From Faecalibacterium sp. HTF-F (GTDB lineage Bacteria > Bacillota > Clostridia > Oscillospirales > Ruminococcaceae): a stretch of 64,000 nucleotides of DNA. Made by a program: the position numbers and the translations under genes. Under the pieces are notes generated by a model. That model did not search any database. It was given only the letters and a program-made list of their open reading frames with translations, and was not told the origin of the DNA. How positions within the stretch are numbered: position 1 is the first letter of the stretch; every line of letters begins with the position of its first letter. Positions 16,260 to 25,496 of this stretch are shown in pieces. The DNA is taken from positions 1,426,001 to 1,490,000 of the forward strand of contig NZ_CP094473.1 in the NCBI RefSeq assembly GCF_023347535.1. Reading direction: 5' to 3'.

Positions 16260-17657
16260 TTGAAGGAAGTCAAGCTCGAAGAGTCGGCGTATCAGTTCGA
16301 CGCAAAAATGTCCCTGAAACAGGCGATCCCGCTGGGTCTGCAGCATGTCTGCGCCATGTTTGTGGGCAACCTGACCCCGCTGCTGATCATCACCAGTGCC
16401 TGCGGCATTGCGGGTGGTGAGTTCGCAGATCTGCAGGTCACGCTGCTGCAAAGTGCCATGTTCGTGGCCGGTGTGGTCACGTTGGTGCAGCTGTTCACCA
16501 TCGGCCCCGTGGGCGGCGGCGTGCCCATCATCATGGGTACCAGTTCCGGCTTTATTGGCGTGTTCAACAGTGTTGTCGGCAGTATGGGCGGCGGTGTGCT
16601 GGCCTATGGTGCCATTATGGGTGCATCCATCATCGGCGGCATTTTTGAAAGCGTGTTGGGCTTCTTCCTCAAGCCCCTGCGCAAGTTCTTCCCGCCGGTC
16701 GTCACCGGTACGGTTGTGCTTTCCATCGGTCTTTCGCTGATCTCGGTGGGTATCAATTCCTTTGGCGGCGGCAACAGCGCAAAAGACTTCGGCTCCATGG
16801 AAAATCTGCTGCTGGCCCTGTTCGTTCTGGTGGTCATTCTGATTTTCAAGCATTGGACCACGGGCTTCCTCAGCTCTTCCGCGATCCTGATCGGCATTCT
16901 GGCCGGTTACGTTGCGGCCTTTGTCATGGGTCTGGTGCTGCCCACCACCGGTGTCACTGCCGATGGTGTAGAGTTTACCAAGGCATGGGTGCTCAACTGG
17001 AATAAAGTGGCACAGGCCTCCTGGTTTGCCATTCCCAAGCTGATGCCGGTCAAGATCGTGTTTGATATGCGCGCCATTATGCCGGTGATGATCATGTTCG
17101 TTGTTACCGCTGTTGAGACTGTGGGTGATATCTCCGGTGTCATGGAGGGCGGCATGAATCGTGAACCCACCGATAAAGAGCTGTCGGGCGGTGTGATTTG
17201 TGACGGTCTGGGCTCCTCCTTTGCGGCTTTGTTCGGCGTACTGCCCAACACTTCCTTCAGCCAGAACGTGGGTCTGGTGGCCATGACCAAGGTGGTCAAC
17301 CGCATGGCTCTGGCCTCCGGTGCCATCTTCCTGATCCTGTGCGGCCTGATCCCCAAGCTCGGAGCTCTGATCTCCATTATGCCGCAGGCCGTTCTGGGCG
17401 GTGCTGCCGTTATGATGTTCTCTTCCATCGTGGTCAGCGGCATCCAGCTCATCACCAAGGAAAAGATGACCCCGCGTCAGCTTACCATCGTCTCGGTGGC
17501 TCTGGGTGTTGGCTACGGCATGGGTGCCAACAGCGGCATTCTGGCACAGGCTCCGCACGCTTTCCAGCTGATCTGCGGCGAATCTGGCATCGTCCCGGCT
17601 GCGTTTGTGGCGATCCTGCTGAATGTGCTGCTGCCGAAGGATGACAAGGCAGTATAA
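16260..17657 (+). CDS. NCS2-family xanthine/uracil permease
   Basis: A 465-residue nucleobase:cation symporter with about 14 hydrophobic segments. The N-terminal QHVCAMFVGNLTPLLI, the central VPIIMGTSSGFIG and the NAT signature QNVGLVAMTK identify the family; the signature form fits xanthine or urate carriers better than uracil ones. The start is a TTG at 16260, ten bases after AGGAG; GTG at 16251 is too close to that site. It sits beside a selenium-dependent xanthine dehydrogenase island and ends three bases before the convergent mocA stop, so transcripts may overlap. It probably imports the island's substrate. Confidence 0.88.
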   Translation: MKEVKLEESAYQFDAKMSLKQAIPLGLQHVCAMFVGNLTPLLIITSACGIAGGEFADLQVTLLQSAMFVAGVVTLVQLFTIGPVGGGVPIIMGTSSGFIGVFNSVVGSMGGGVLAYGAIMGASIIGGIFESVLGFFLKPLRKFFPPVVTGTVVLSIGLSLISVGINSFGGGNSAKDFGSMENLLLALFVLVVILIFKHWTTGFLSSSAILIGILAGYVAAFVMGLVLPTTGVTADGVEFTKAWVLNWNKVAQASWFAIPKLMPVKIVFDMRAIMPVMIMFVVTAVETVGDISGVMEGGMNREPTDKELSGGVICDGLGSSFAALFGVLPNTSFSQNVGLVAMTKVVNRMALASGAIFLILCGLIPKLGALISIMPQAVLGGAAVMMFSSIVVSGIQLITKEKMTPRQLTIVSVALGVGYGMGANSGILAQAPHAFQLICGESGIVPAAFVAILLNVLLPKDDKAV

Positions 17658-17660
17658 AGC

Positions 17661-18320
17661 TCAAAGCTTCTGCCGGGCCAGTGCTTCCAATTGCGCCAGT
17701 GCTTCGGGCGTGTCGGCGTCGGCCAGTTCATTCCGATCCGCAATGTAAACGGTGTGAACATGTGCGGGATATTTCCGAAGCAGAACGCTGCCGCCCATGC
17801 CCTGCGGCAAGGTGAGCAGTTCCTGAAAAAGTCCTTTTTCAAACAGAACGGGGCTTCCGGTAAGGGGAGACGGGTCGTTACGGACCCGGAATCCCAGACG
17901 GAAGATCTCCCGTTCTGTTTCTTTTTGTCGTTCCAGCCAAGCCCCGTGGTCCCGCCCGGAGATGCCTGCCATGGCTTCCACTGTCTTGCGGCACAAAAGC
18001 GGCTGGTCTCCCGGCAGGAACATGCAGCCAAAAAGCTCCGGCACCTGTTCCAGCAGCGCGGAAAGTCCCAGCCGCACCGTATCGTTTCGGCCGGGCAGAT
18101 CGTGCAGCAGCACCGGAACATTGCGGGAGCGGCAAAGCTGCGCAACTTCGTCCGAGCGTGTCACCACGATGCGGGCCGAAAGCCTTGGAGTATCGGTCGC
18201 CGCAAATGCGCGGCAAAGCATCGGTTCCCCGCAGAAATCTGCCAGCAGCTTGTTGGAACCAAAACGGCGGCTTACCCCGGACGCCATGATGACACAGCCC
18301 ACCGGAAGAAGTTCTTTCAT
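17661..18320 (-). CDS. mocA: Molybdenum cofactor cytidylyltransferase (MocA/YgfJ type)
   Basis: A 219-residue nucleotidyltransferase that would convert molybdopterin to the cytosine dinucleotide form used by xanthine dehydrogenase-type enzymes. The N-terminal IMASGVSRRFGSNKLL loop (11-26) is the nucleotide-binding signature, and PGDQP (about 103-107) carries the metal-binding aspartate. It is transcribed away from the hydroxylase operon and converges on the permease. AGAAGGAG precedes the ATG. Context makes MocA more likely than MobA; the motif alone would not separate them. Confidence 0.82.
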   Translation of the reverse strand: MKELLPVGCVIMASGVSRRFGSNKLLADFCGEPMLCRAFAATDTPRLSARIVVTRSDEVAQLCRSRNVPVLLHDLPGRNDTVRLGLSALLEQVPELFGCMFLPGDQPLLCRKTVEAMAGISGRDHGAWLERQKETEREIFRLGFRVRNDPSPLTGSPVLFEKGLFQELLTLPQGMGGSVLLRKYPAHVHTVYIADRNELADADTPEALAQLEALARQKL

Positions 18321-18345
18321 ATAATACCACTCCTTCTGAAACGAA

Positions 18346-18385
18346 TTGACAATAGTATTATATCGAAATCTGTGTTAAAATAAAA
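18346..18385. promoter_or_regulatory. Overlapping divergent promoters of mocA and the hydroxylase operon
   Basis: The 97-base gap has TATAAT on the minus strand (18362-18357) for mocA and an extended -10 TGTTAAAAT on the plus strand (18373-18381) for the operon. Neither has a clear -35, although TTGACA occurs at 18346-18351 with a 24-base gap to the plus -10. Such an arrangement suggests an activator or a shared regulator. Confidence 0.45.
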
Positions 18386-18417
18386 GAACAGAGAAAAAAA
18401 GAGAGGAACCTGCAGCT

Positions 18418-19221
18418 ATGATGACGATCCGAGAATATAAGCGGGCCGAAACTCTGGAAGAAGCGTGGCAGCTGAACCAGAAAAAGGCCAACCGTGTGCT
18501 GGGCGGCATGATCTGGCTCAAAATGGAGAACATCAATGTCGGCACAGCCATCGACCTGTCCGGTCTGGGACTGGACGCCATAGAGGAGACCGAGGACAGT
18601 TTTTCCATCGGTGCTATGGTCACACTGCGGCAGCTGGAAGAGCATCCCGGCCTTGCCGCCTATACCCGCGGCGCAGTAAAAGAAGCGCTGCGGCATATTG
18701 TGGGCGTGCAGCTGCGAAATCTGGCCACTGTGGGCGGCAGCATCTACAGCCGATTCGGCTTTTCCGATGTGCTCACACTGTTTATGGCCATGGATTGTTC
18801 GGTAGAGCTGTACAAGGGTGGCATCGTGTCCCTGCGGGAGTACGCCGAGCGTCCCTATGACCGGGACATCCTTGTGCGGCTGATCGTCAAAAAGGAAAAC
18901 GCGGAGTTTTTCTATCAGTCTGTGCGCAACAGCCAGACCGATATCCCGGTGCTCACCTGTGCCGCCGCCCGTCTTGCAGATGGGTGCTATCGCATTGCGA
19001 TCGGCGCACGCCCGCTTAAAGCGGTACTGTATGAGTTCCCGGCGGAAAACGGTGTGCCTGCACAGGAGCTGGCGCTGAAATGCGCCGATGCAGTAAAGAA
19101 CGATATCATTACCGACTCCAATATGCGTGGCAGTGCGGAATACCGCCGCCATCTGGCGGGCGTTCTGACAAAGCGTGCTGTTGTGGAGCTGGAAGCACGC
19201 ACGGCACAGGAGGAAAATTAA
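18418..19221 (+). CDS. Molybdenum hydroxylase FAD-binding subunit (xanthine dehydrogenase-type)
   Basis: A 267-residue CO dehydrogenase flavoprotein-type subunit. It has the FAD segments VLGGMIWLKM (27-36) and the NLATVGGSI motif (about 101-109), then a CODH C-terminal domain. It passes electrons from the iron-sulfur subunit to an acceptor such as NAD+ or ferredoxin. It is the first gene of the selenium-molybdenum operon and joins the next gene with no gap. The iron-sulfur motif found in some flavin subunits (for example 4-hydroxybenzoyl-CoA reductase) is absent. Start could be either of two adjacent ATGs (18418, 18421). Confidence 0.85.
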   Translation: MMTIREYKRAETLEEAWQLNQKKANRVLGGMIWLKMENINVGTAIDLSGLGLDAIEETEDSFSIGAMVTLRQLEEHPGLAAYTRGAVKEALRHIVGVQLRNLATVGGSIYSRFGFSDVLTLFMAMDCSVELYKGGIVSLREYAERPYDRDILVRLIVKKENAEFFYQSVRNSQTDIPVLTCAAARLADGCYRIAIGARPLKAVLYEFPAENGVPAQELALKCADAVKNDIITDSNMRGSAEYRRHLAGVLTKRAVVELEARTAQEEN

Positions 19222-19692
19222 ATGCAGATCACTCTTACATTGAATGGCGTCAAGGTCACAGAGGATGTGGCCGCAGATATGCTGCTGATCGATTTTGTAC
19301 GTGCCCACGGCTGCAAGAGCGTCAAGCGCGGCTGTGAGACTTCCAACTGCGGTCTGTGCACGGTGTTTCTGGACGAGAAACCGGTGCTGTCCTGCTCGGT
19401 GCTGGCAGCACGTGCCAGCGGCCACAGCATTACCACACTGGAAGGCCTGCAGGAAGAAGCAGCGGAGTTTGGCGGTTTTATCGCGGATCAGGGCGCAGAG
19501 CAGTGCGGCTTCTGCAACCCGGGCTTTATCATGAACGCACTGGCCCTCTTCCGCGAGAATCCGTACCCCAGTGAGGAAGAGGTCAAGGAATATCTCTCCG
19601 GCAACCTCTGCCGCTGCTCTGGCTATGAGGGCCAGCTGCGCGGCATCATGAACTTTCTGGCGTGGAAAAAGCAGAAGGAGGCCGCAGAATGA
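19222..19692 (+). CDS. Molybdenum hydroxylase [2Fe-2S] subunit
   Basis: A 156-residue protein carrying two [2Fe-2S] clusters. Plant-type ligands are C38, C43, C46 and C58; the helical second-cluster ligands are C95, C98, C130 and C132 (CGFC and CRC). This is the small subunit that links the molybdenum site to FAD. The GAAGGAGG near its end supplies the ribosome site for the molybdenum subunit, whose ATG overlaps its TGA. All eight cysteines are present, so the chain of clusters should be functional. Confidence 0.93.
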   Translation: MQITLTLNGVKVTEDVAADMLLIDFVRAHGCKSVKRGCETSNCGLCTVFLDEKPVLSCSVLAARASGHSITTLEGLQEEAAEFGGFIADQGAEQCGFCNPGFIMNALALFRENPYPSEEEVKEYLSGNLCRCSGYEGQLRGIMNFLAWKKQKEAAE

Positions 19693-21977
19693 GTACCATC
19701 AATAAACCCTTCCGTAAAAAGGATGCGATGCAGCTGGTCACCGGCCAGCCCGTTTATATGGATGATGTGATCCCGCAGGACTGCCTGACCGTGAAGTTGC
19801 TGCGCTCTCCGCACGCGAATGCCATCGTCAAAACCATCAACACCGCTGTGGCAAAAAAAGTGCCCGGGATCGAAGCGATCTTTACATGGGAGGATGTGCC
19901 GCAGGATGCGCCGCGCTACACGCAGGCAGGCCAGACCTATCCGGAAGCCAGTCCGCATGACCGCCTGCTCATCGACCGCCATGTGCGCTTTGTGGGCGAT
20001 GTGGTGGCCATCGTGGCCGGTAAGGACGAAAAGTGCGTGGACAAGGCCCTCAAGCTCATCAAGGTGGAATATGAGGTTTTGGAAGCAGTGCTGGATTATC
20101 ACACTGCCAAGGATAACCCCATTCTGGTGCATCCGGAGGACAACTGGGCCAGTCTGTGCCCGGTGGGAGCCGATAACAAACGCAACCTCTGTGCCCACGA
20201 TGAATGCGGCTCCGGCGACATTGAAGCCGTTCTGGCAGGGTGCGATGTGGTCATCGATCATGTGTACCACACCAAGGCCTGTCAGCAGGCTATGATGGAG
20301 ACCTTCCGCACCTACTGCTCGATCGACACCTATGGACGCCTGAACGTGCTCAGCTCCACCCAGATCGTATTCCATGCACGGCGCATTATTGCAAATGCAC
20401 TGCACATTCCCAAAAGCATGGTGCGCGTGGCAAAGCCCCGCATTGGCGGCGGCTTTGGAGCAAAGCAGACAGCAGTCAGCGAAGTATATCCGGCCTTCGT
20501 GACATGGAAGACCAAAAAGCCCTCCAAGATCATTTTCAGCCGTATGGAAAGCCAGACGGCCTCTTCGCCGCGTCACGAGATGGAACTGCATGTCCGGCTG
20601 GGCGCTACCAGAGACGGTATCGTGAAGGGCATCGACCTGTACACCCTTTCCAATACCGGTGCCTACGGCGAGCACGGCCCCACAACGGTAGGCCTTTCCG
20701 GCCACAAATCTATCCCACTGTACGGCAAGGCAGAGGCTTTCCGCTTTATCAGTGATGTCGTGTATACGAACCACATGTCTGCCGGTGCTTACCGCGGCTA
20801 TGGTGCAACGCAGGGCCTGTTTGCGGTAGAATCTGCTGTCAATGAGCTGGCTCACAAGCTGAACATGGATCCCTTTGAGCTGCGTTTGAAAAACACCGTG
20901 CAGGAGGGCGATGTGATGCCAGCCTATTATGGTGCCGTCAATACCAGCTGTGCACTGGACCGCTGCCTTGTCAAGGTGCGGGATATGATCGACTGGGAGC
21001 ACAAGTATCCTGCCCGCGATATGGGCAACGGCAAGGTGCGCGCTGTCGGCATGGGTATGGCAATGCAGGGCTCTGGCATTTCCGGCATGGATGTGGGCAG
21101 TGCGACCCTGAAACTGAATGACGACGGCTTCTATACCCTGATGATCGGTGCAGCCGACATGGGCACCGGCTGTGACACTACACTGGCGCAGATCGCTGCC
21201 GAGGTTCTGGACTGCCCGCTGGACAATATCACGGTCTTTGGAGCTGATACAGATACCTCGCCCTATGACTCTGGCTCCTATGCGTCCAGCACCACTTATG
21301 TTACCGGCAAGGCCACTGAAAAATGTGCCATGAAGCTGCGCACTCAGATCTGCAGGCTGGGCGCAGAGCTGTTGGGATGTGCTGAGGACGAGGTGGAATT
21401 TGACGGCAGGGATGTTTTTATGAGCAGGGACCCTGCACAGAAAAAAACGTTGTCGGAGATCGCGTATGCTTCCCAGTTCGGCCACATGGTACCGCTGGAA
21501 GCCACCGAAACGCATACTTCGCCTTTGTCGCCGCCGCCGTTCATGGTCGGTGCTGCTGAGGTGGAAGTGGATACCGAGACCGGTGAAGTAAAGCTGTTGG
21601 AGTTTGATGCCTGCGTGGACTGCGGCACTCCCATCAACCCGAACCTGACCCGTGTGCAGACCGAGGGCGGGCTGCTGCAGGGCATCGGCATGACTTTGAC
21701 CGAAAACATTACCTACGATAAGAATGGCTATCCGCAGGAAAACTCGCTGTTCCAGTACAAGATCCCTGCCCGTACCGATGTGGGAAAACTCAAGGTGGAG
21801 TTTGAGAGCAGCTACGAACCCAACGGTCCCTTTGGCGCAAAGTCCATCGGCGAGGTCGTCATCAATACGCCGCTGCCGGCCATTTCCGATGCGATCTATA
21901 ATGCCATTGGTACCCGGTTCTATGAGCTGCCCATTACGCCGGAACAGATCGCCATGGCTGTTGCCAAAAAAGAGTAA
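19689..21977 (+). CDS. Molybdopterin-binding catalytic subunit, selenium-dependent xanthine dehydrogenase type
   Basis: A 762-residue catalytic subunit with an N-terminal Ald_Xan_dh domain and a C-terminal molybdopterin domain. The cofactor loop GGGFGAKQ (near 255-262), AYRGYGATQG and the C-terminal GPFGAKSIGE are present; Glu722 in the last is the base of this enzyme family. In the selenium-dependent group a labile selenium replaces the sulfido ligand of molybdenum and no selenocysteine codon is needed. The ATG at 19689 overlaps the preceding stop. Purine hydroxylation is the best guess from the permease; nicotinate or another heterocycle remains possible. Confidence 0.85.
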   Translation: MSTINKPFRKKDAMQLVTGQPVYMDDVIPQDCLTVKLLRSPHANAIVKTINTAVAKKVPGIEAIFTWEDVPQDAPRYTQAGQTYPEASPHDRLLIDRHVRFVGDVVAIVAGKDEKCVDKALKLIKVEYEVLEAVLDYHTAKDNPILVHPEDNWASLCPVGADNKRNLCAHDECGSGDIEAVLAGCDVVIDHVYHTKACQQAMMETFRTYCSIDTYGRLNVLSSTQIVFHARRIIANALHIPKSMVRVAKPRIGGGFGAKQTAVSEVYPAFVTWKTKKPSKIIFSRMESQTASSPRHEMELHVRLGATRDGIVKGIDLYTLSNTGAYGEHGPTTVGLSGHKSIPLYGKAEAFRFISDVVYTNHMSAGAYRGYGATQGLFAVESAVNELAHKLNMDPFELRLKNTVQEGDVMPAYYGAVNTSCALDRCLVKVRDMIDWEHKYPARDMGNGKVRAVGMGMAMQGSGISGMDVGSATLKLNDDGFYTLMIGAADMGTGCDTTLAQIAAEVLDCPLDNITVFGADTDTSPYDSGSYASSTTYVTGKATEKCAMKLRTQICRLGAELLGCAEDEVEFDGRDVFMSRDPAQKKTLSEIAYASQFGHMVPLEATETHTSPLSPPPFMVGAAEVEVDTETGEVKLLEFDACVDCGTPINPNLTRVQTEGGLLQGIGMTLTENITYDKNGYPQENSLFQYKIPARTDVGKLKVEFESSYEPNGPFGAKSIGEVVINTPLPAISDAIYNAIGTRFYELPITPEQIAMAVAKKE

Positions 21978-21985
21978 GCGTTTGT

Positions 21986-22693
21986 ATGCCGATTGAAAAT
22001 GACTTTCCGTTTCTGACGGAAAAAGGCCACATTGTATCACTTGTGGGCGGCGGCGGCAAAACGACACTGATGTACGCCATGGCTGCGCACTGTGTCCGTA
22101 AGAACTGGCATGTGCTGGTGACCACCACCACCCATATCATGCGGCCGCCCGGCACTGTCTGGGCGCGGACGGACGCGGACCTTTTCCGCCTGTGGGAACA
22201 CGGCAGCTATGCCGTTGCCGGAACAGCGGCTCCCGGCGGGAAATTGACAACTCCGCCGCAGAAACAGCTGGAGCATTGGATGCAGCTGGCCGATATCGTT
22301 CTCATCGAAGCGGATGGTTCCAGACGGATGCCCTGCAAGGCCCCGGCTGCACATGAGCCGGTGCTCTTGCCGCAGTGCGATATCGTGCTTGCGGTTGCAG
22401 GCGTTTCTGCACTGGGGGAATCACTGGAAAAAGGATGCTTCCGGGCAGAACTGGCACAGCAGATTTTGCGTGTCCCGGGAAATGCTGTACTGACGCCAAC
22501 ACTGCTGGCAAAGCTGCTTGTCAGCGAGTCCGGGGGGAAGAAAGCGGTGGGGGAGCGCAGCTTTTATGCGGTGCTCAATCAGGTAGACACCGAAGAGCAG
22601 GCCGTGTTGGCCCGTCAGACCGCTGATATCCTGAAAAAGCGTTACAGCGTGCCTTGCATTCTGACTCATTTTGAAAAAGGAGAGCGTGCATGA
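21986..22693 (+). CDS. yqeC: YqeC, selenium-dependent hydroxylase accessory protein
   Basis: A 235-residue P-loop protein with GGGGKTT at 21-27 and a [16 protein letters not shown] segment (about 105-120) typical of the YqeC family. The family is found with orphan selD and molybdenum hydroxylases and is thought to help mature the selenium-containing cofactor; no reaction has been shown to my knowledge. The start has only a weak ribosome site and lies nine bases after the molybdenum subunit stop, so coupling is likely. Its stop overlaps the selD start. Confidence 0.85.
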   Translation: MPIENDFPFLTEKGHIVSLVGGGGKTTLMYAMAAHCVRKNWHVLVTTTTHIMRPPGTVWARTDADLFRLWEHGSYAVAGTAAPGGKLTTPPQKQLEHWMQLADIVLIEADGSRRMPCKAPAAHEPVLLPQCDIVLAVAGVSALGESLEKGCFRAELAQQILRVPGNAVLTPTLLAKLLVSESGGKKAVGERSFYAVLNQVDTEEQAVLARQTADILKKRYSVPCILTHFEKGERA

Positions 22694-23724
22694 GCAAAGA
22701 AGAAAGAATCGTGTTCTGTACCGGCGGCGGATGCACTGCAAAGCTGGGAGCAGGTGTGCTGAGCCGCATTCTGGAAAAACTGCCGCGCGGGGAAAAAGAC
22801 CCGAACCTGCTGGTGGGCTACGACAGCCGGGATGATGCCGCCGTGTACCGCATAACAGATGATATTGCGCTGGTGCAGACGGTGGACTTTTTTCCGCCAA
22901 TGGTGGACGACCCTTATACCTTCGGGCAGATCGCTGCTACCAATGCCTTGAGCGATATCTATGCCATGGGAGGCGAGGTAAAAACTGCGCTGAATCTGGT
23001 CTGCTTTCCTGAGAGTATGGATCTGAACATTCTGGGGGAGATCCTGCGCGGTGGTGCAGAAAAAGTTGCCGAAGCAGGGGGAAGCCTGGCAGGCGGTCAT
23101 TCCATTGCCGATACAGGCGTAAAATATGGTCTGTCCGTCACCGGTCTTGTGAACCCCAAAAAGATGTATACCAATGATTCCGGCCAGCCCGGCGACAAAT
23201 TGATCCTGACAAAAGCTCTGGGTGTAGGTCTGCTCTGCACGGCAAACCGCGTAGGCGAAGCCGCTCCGGAACATATGGCAGGTGCCATCGCGTCCATGAC
23301 GACGCTGAACAAAACAGCTGCTGAGATCAGCCGCCGCTATGCTGTTCACGCTGCTACCGATGTGACAGGATTCAGCTTTCTGGGCCATCTGCATGAAATG
23401 ATGGGAGGAAAGCTTTCCTGCGTCATTGATGCACGGTCGATTCCTGTCCTTCCGGGGGCTGAAAAGGCGGCAGACGAGTTTCTGTACACTGCCGCCGGGC
23501 AGCGCAACCGCAACCACACCGGACCCTATGTCACATTTGAAAATCTGCCCTTTGCCATGGAGGAAGTGTTGTTCGACCCTCAGACCTCCGGCGGCCTGCT
23601 GATGGCTGCTGCATCGGAAGATGCATCTGCGCTGGAAGCAGAGCTGCAGGCGGCCGGTCTGCCTGCAAAGATCGTGGGGGAGATCGTTCCTAAAACGGAA
23701 CACGAAATTACCGTAAAATATTAA
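22690..23724 (+). CDS. selD: Selenophosphate synthase (selenide, water dikinase), Cys form
   Basis: A 344-residue AIR synthase-fold enzyme that makes selenophosphate from selenide and ATP. The N-terminal flexible loop has CTGGGCTAK, with Cys15 and Lys18 at the positions of the essential Cys17 and Lys20 of the E. coli enzyme, so the active residue is cysteine and not selenocysteine. [15 protein letters not shown] supplies metal-binding aspartates, and GGHSI and TSGGLL segments follow. The ATG overlaps the yqeC stop. Being inside a hydroxylase operon points to cofactor selenium, not selenoproteins. Confidence 0.93.
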   Translation: MSKEERIVFCTGGGCTAKLGAGVLSRILEKLPRGEKDPNLLVGYDSRDDAAVYRITDDIALVQTVDFFPPMVDDPYTFGQIAATNALSDIYAMGGEVKTALNLVCFPESMDLNILGEILRGGAEKVAEAGGSLAGGHSIADTGVKYGLSVTGLVNPKKMYTNDSGQPGDKLILTKALGVGLLCTANRVGEAAPEHMAGAIASMTTLNKTAAEISRRYAVHAATDVTGFSFLGHLHEMMGGKLSCVIDARSIPVLPGAEKAADEFLYTAAGQRNRNHTGPYVTFENLPFAMEEVLFDPQTSGGLLMAAASEDASALEAELQAAGLPAKIVGEIVPKTEHEITVKY

Positions 23725-23750
23725 AAATATCAGTGGAGGACAAAAAAACG

Positions 23751-24356
23751 ATGCTGAAAGTAGATGCCCGCGGTGATGCCTGCCCGCTGCCTGTTGTAAA
23801 GGCAAAAAAAGCGATCTCTGAGCTGAAAGGTGCCGGTGAGGTGGAAGTGCTGGTGGATAACGAGATCGCCGTGCAGAACCTGACCAAGATGGCCCAGCAG
23901 AAGGGCTATCAGTACAGTGCTGAAAAGCTGGCGGAGCAGGAATACCGTGTGCTGTTCACAGTGGGGAACGCTGCGGCAGTACCGACCGAGGAAGTGCCTG
24001 TCTGTGCACCGGATCTCCGCACCGATACAGTGGTGGCTGTCAGCTCAGATAAAATGGGCGCAGGCTCGGAAGAGCTGGGCAGGGCCCTGCTCAAGGCCTT
24101 TGTGTTTGCGCTCACTCAGCAGGACAAGCTGCCCAAAACGATCCTGTTTTACAATGGCGGTGCAGCCCTTACCTGTGAGGGCTCGCCTATGTTGGAAGAC
24201 CTGAAGGCACTGGAGGCACAGGGCGTGGAGATCATGACCTGCGGGACCTGTCTGAATTTCTATGGCCTGACGGAAAAGCTGGCTGTTGGCAGCGTGACCA
24301 ACATGTATGCAATCGTGGAAAAGCTGACGCAGGCAGGCAATGTGGTGAAGCCGTGA
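23751..24356 (+). CDS. yedF: YedF, selenium metabolism sulfurtransferase-like protein
   Basis: A 201-residue two-domain protein. Residues 1-70 are TusA-like with the DACPLPVV motif and its acceptor Cys11. Residues about 85-200 are DsrE-like, with a conserved CGTCLNFYG. The family co-occurs with SelD and is proposed to carry selenium or sulfur. ATG at 23751 is chosen because GGAGGA ends at 23740; an in-frame GTG at 23733 lies before that site. The stop overlaps the next start (GTGA). Which residue holds selenium is not known. Confidence 0.88.
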   Translation: MLKVDARGDACPLPVVKAKKAISELKGAGEVEVLVDNEIAVQNLTKMAQQKGYQYSAEKLAEQEYRVLFTVGNAAAVPTEEVPVCAPDLRTDTVVAVSSDKMGAGSEELGRALLKAFVFALTQQDKLPKTILFYNGGAALTCEGSPMLEDLKALEAQGVEIMTCGTCLNFYGLTEKLAVGSVTNMYAIVEKLTQAGNVVKP

Positions 24357-25495
24357 TCTATCTGGATAATGCTGCTACCACTTTGCACAAACCGCCGCAG
24401 GTGGAGCAAGCCGTGCTGGATGCTCTGCGCACAGCAGGCAACCCGGGCAGAGGTGCCCACGAACCCACTCTGCACGCAAGCCGCCTTGTCTATGCAGCAC
24501 GGTGCGCAGTATCAAAGCTTTTGAACGCACCGGACCCATCCTGCATCGCGTTTGCGGCGAACGCCACTCAGGCGCTGAATACGGCGCTGGGCGGGCTGTT
24601 CGCGCCGGGAGACCACATCATCACGACAGTTTGTGAGCACAACTCCGTTCTGCGGGCGCTCTACCGTTTGCGGGATCAGGAGGGGGTTCAGCTCAGTTTT
24701 GCCGGGGTGGACGAGAAAGGACGCCTGCAATATGACGGCTGGCAAGGGTTGATCCAGCCTAATACGAAGGCGGTCGTTGTTACGTGCGCTTCCAATGTGA
24801 CGGGCAATGGCACCGACCTTGCCCGGGTCTCGGAATTTGCACACCGGAACGGCCTGCTTCTGATCGTGGATGCTGCCCAGACAGCCGGGGCTCAGCCTGT
24901 AGATGTGCAGGCACTGGACATTGACGTGCTGTGCTTTACCGGTCACAAGGCACTGCTTGGCCCGCAGGGAACAGGCGGCCTGTATGTGCGGCCGGGACTT
25001 TCTGTCCGTCCGCTGGTAGTGGGTGGAAGCGGTGTGCACAGCTTCGATGAGCGTCATCCGGCACAGATGCCCACTGCGCTGGAAGCGGGCACCCTCAATG
25101 TTCCGGGTCTGGCGGGCCTGTGTTCCGGTGTGGAGTGGATCCTGGCTCAGGGCGTGGAAACGCTGTGTGCGCAGGAATCTGCGTTGGCAGCACTTTTTTA
25201 TGAGCGCATCCGTGATCTGCCAAATGTAACGCTTTACGGCGACCCGGAAATGGCACCGCGCGCCCCCATTGTTGCACTCAATATCGGAAACGAGGATTCG
25301 GCCCGCATTGCGGACATCCTGTGGGAGGACTACGGCATCTGCGTACGTGCTGGTGCGCATTGTGCACCGCTGATGCATAAAGCTCTTGGCACCGTCCGGC
25401 AGGGCGTAGTACGGTTCAGTTTTTCGCACTTCAATACCGAGGCAGAGGTGCTTTTGGCTGCAGGTGCGGTACGCGAGCTTGCGCAGGAGTTATGA
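24353..25495 (+). CDS. Cysteine desulfurase-like PLP enzyme (selenium-associated)
   Basis: A 380-residue class V aminotransferase-fold enzyme. It starts at a GTG overlapping the yedF stop. MIYLDNAATT is the family N-terminus; His96 (CEHNS), Asp173 (VDAAQ) and Lys199 (TGHK) form the PLP site, and Cys337 (RAGAHC) is the persulfide/perselenide cysteine. The subfamily linked to selenium-dependent hydroxylases is distinct from IscS and SufS. It may release selenium from selenocysteine or provide the sulfur or selenium that reaches SelD or the cofactor. Direct evidence for its substrate is lacking. Confidence 0.85.
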   Translation: MIYLDNAATTLHKPPQVEQAVLDALRTAGNPGRGAHEPTLHASRLVYAARCAVSKLLNAPDPSCIAFAANATQALNTALGGLFAPGDHIITTVCEHNSVLRALYRLRDQEGVQLSFAGVDEKGRLQYDGWQGLIQPNTKAVVVTCASNVTGNGTDLARVSEFAHRNGLLLIVDAAQTAGAQPVDVQALDIDVLCFTGHKALLGPQGTGGLYVRPGLSVRPLVVGGSGVHSFDERHPAQMPTALEAGTLNVPGLAGLCSGVEWILAQGVETLCAQESALAALFYERIRDLPNVTLYGDPEMAPRAPIVALNIGNEDSARIADILWEDYGICVRAGAHCAPLMHKALGTVRQGVVRFSFSHFNTEAEVLLAAGAVRELAQEL

Positions 25496-25496
25496 C

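Noticed and set aside
19623..22067. An 814-residue minus-strand frame opposite the molybdenum subunit
   Set aside because: Same shadow effect; the plus strand has clear motifs, overlapping starts and ribosome sites.
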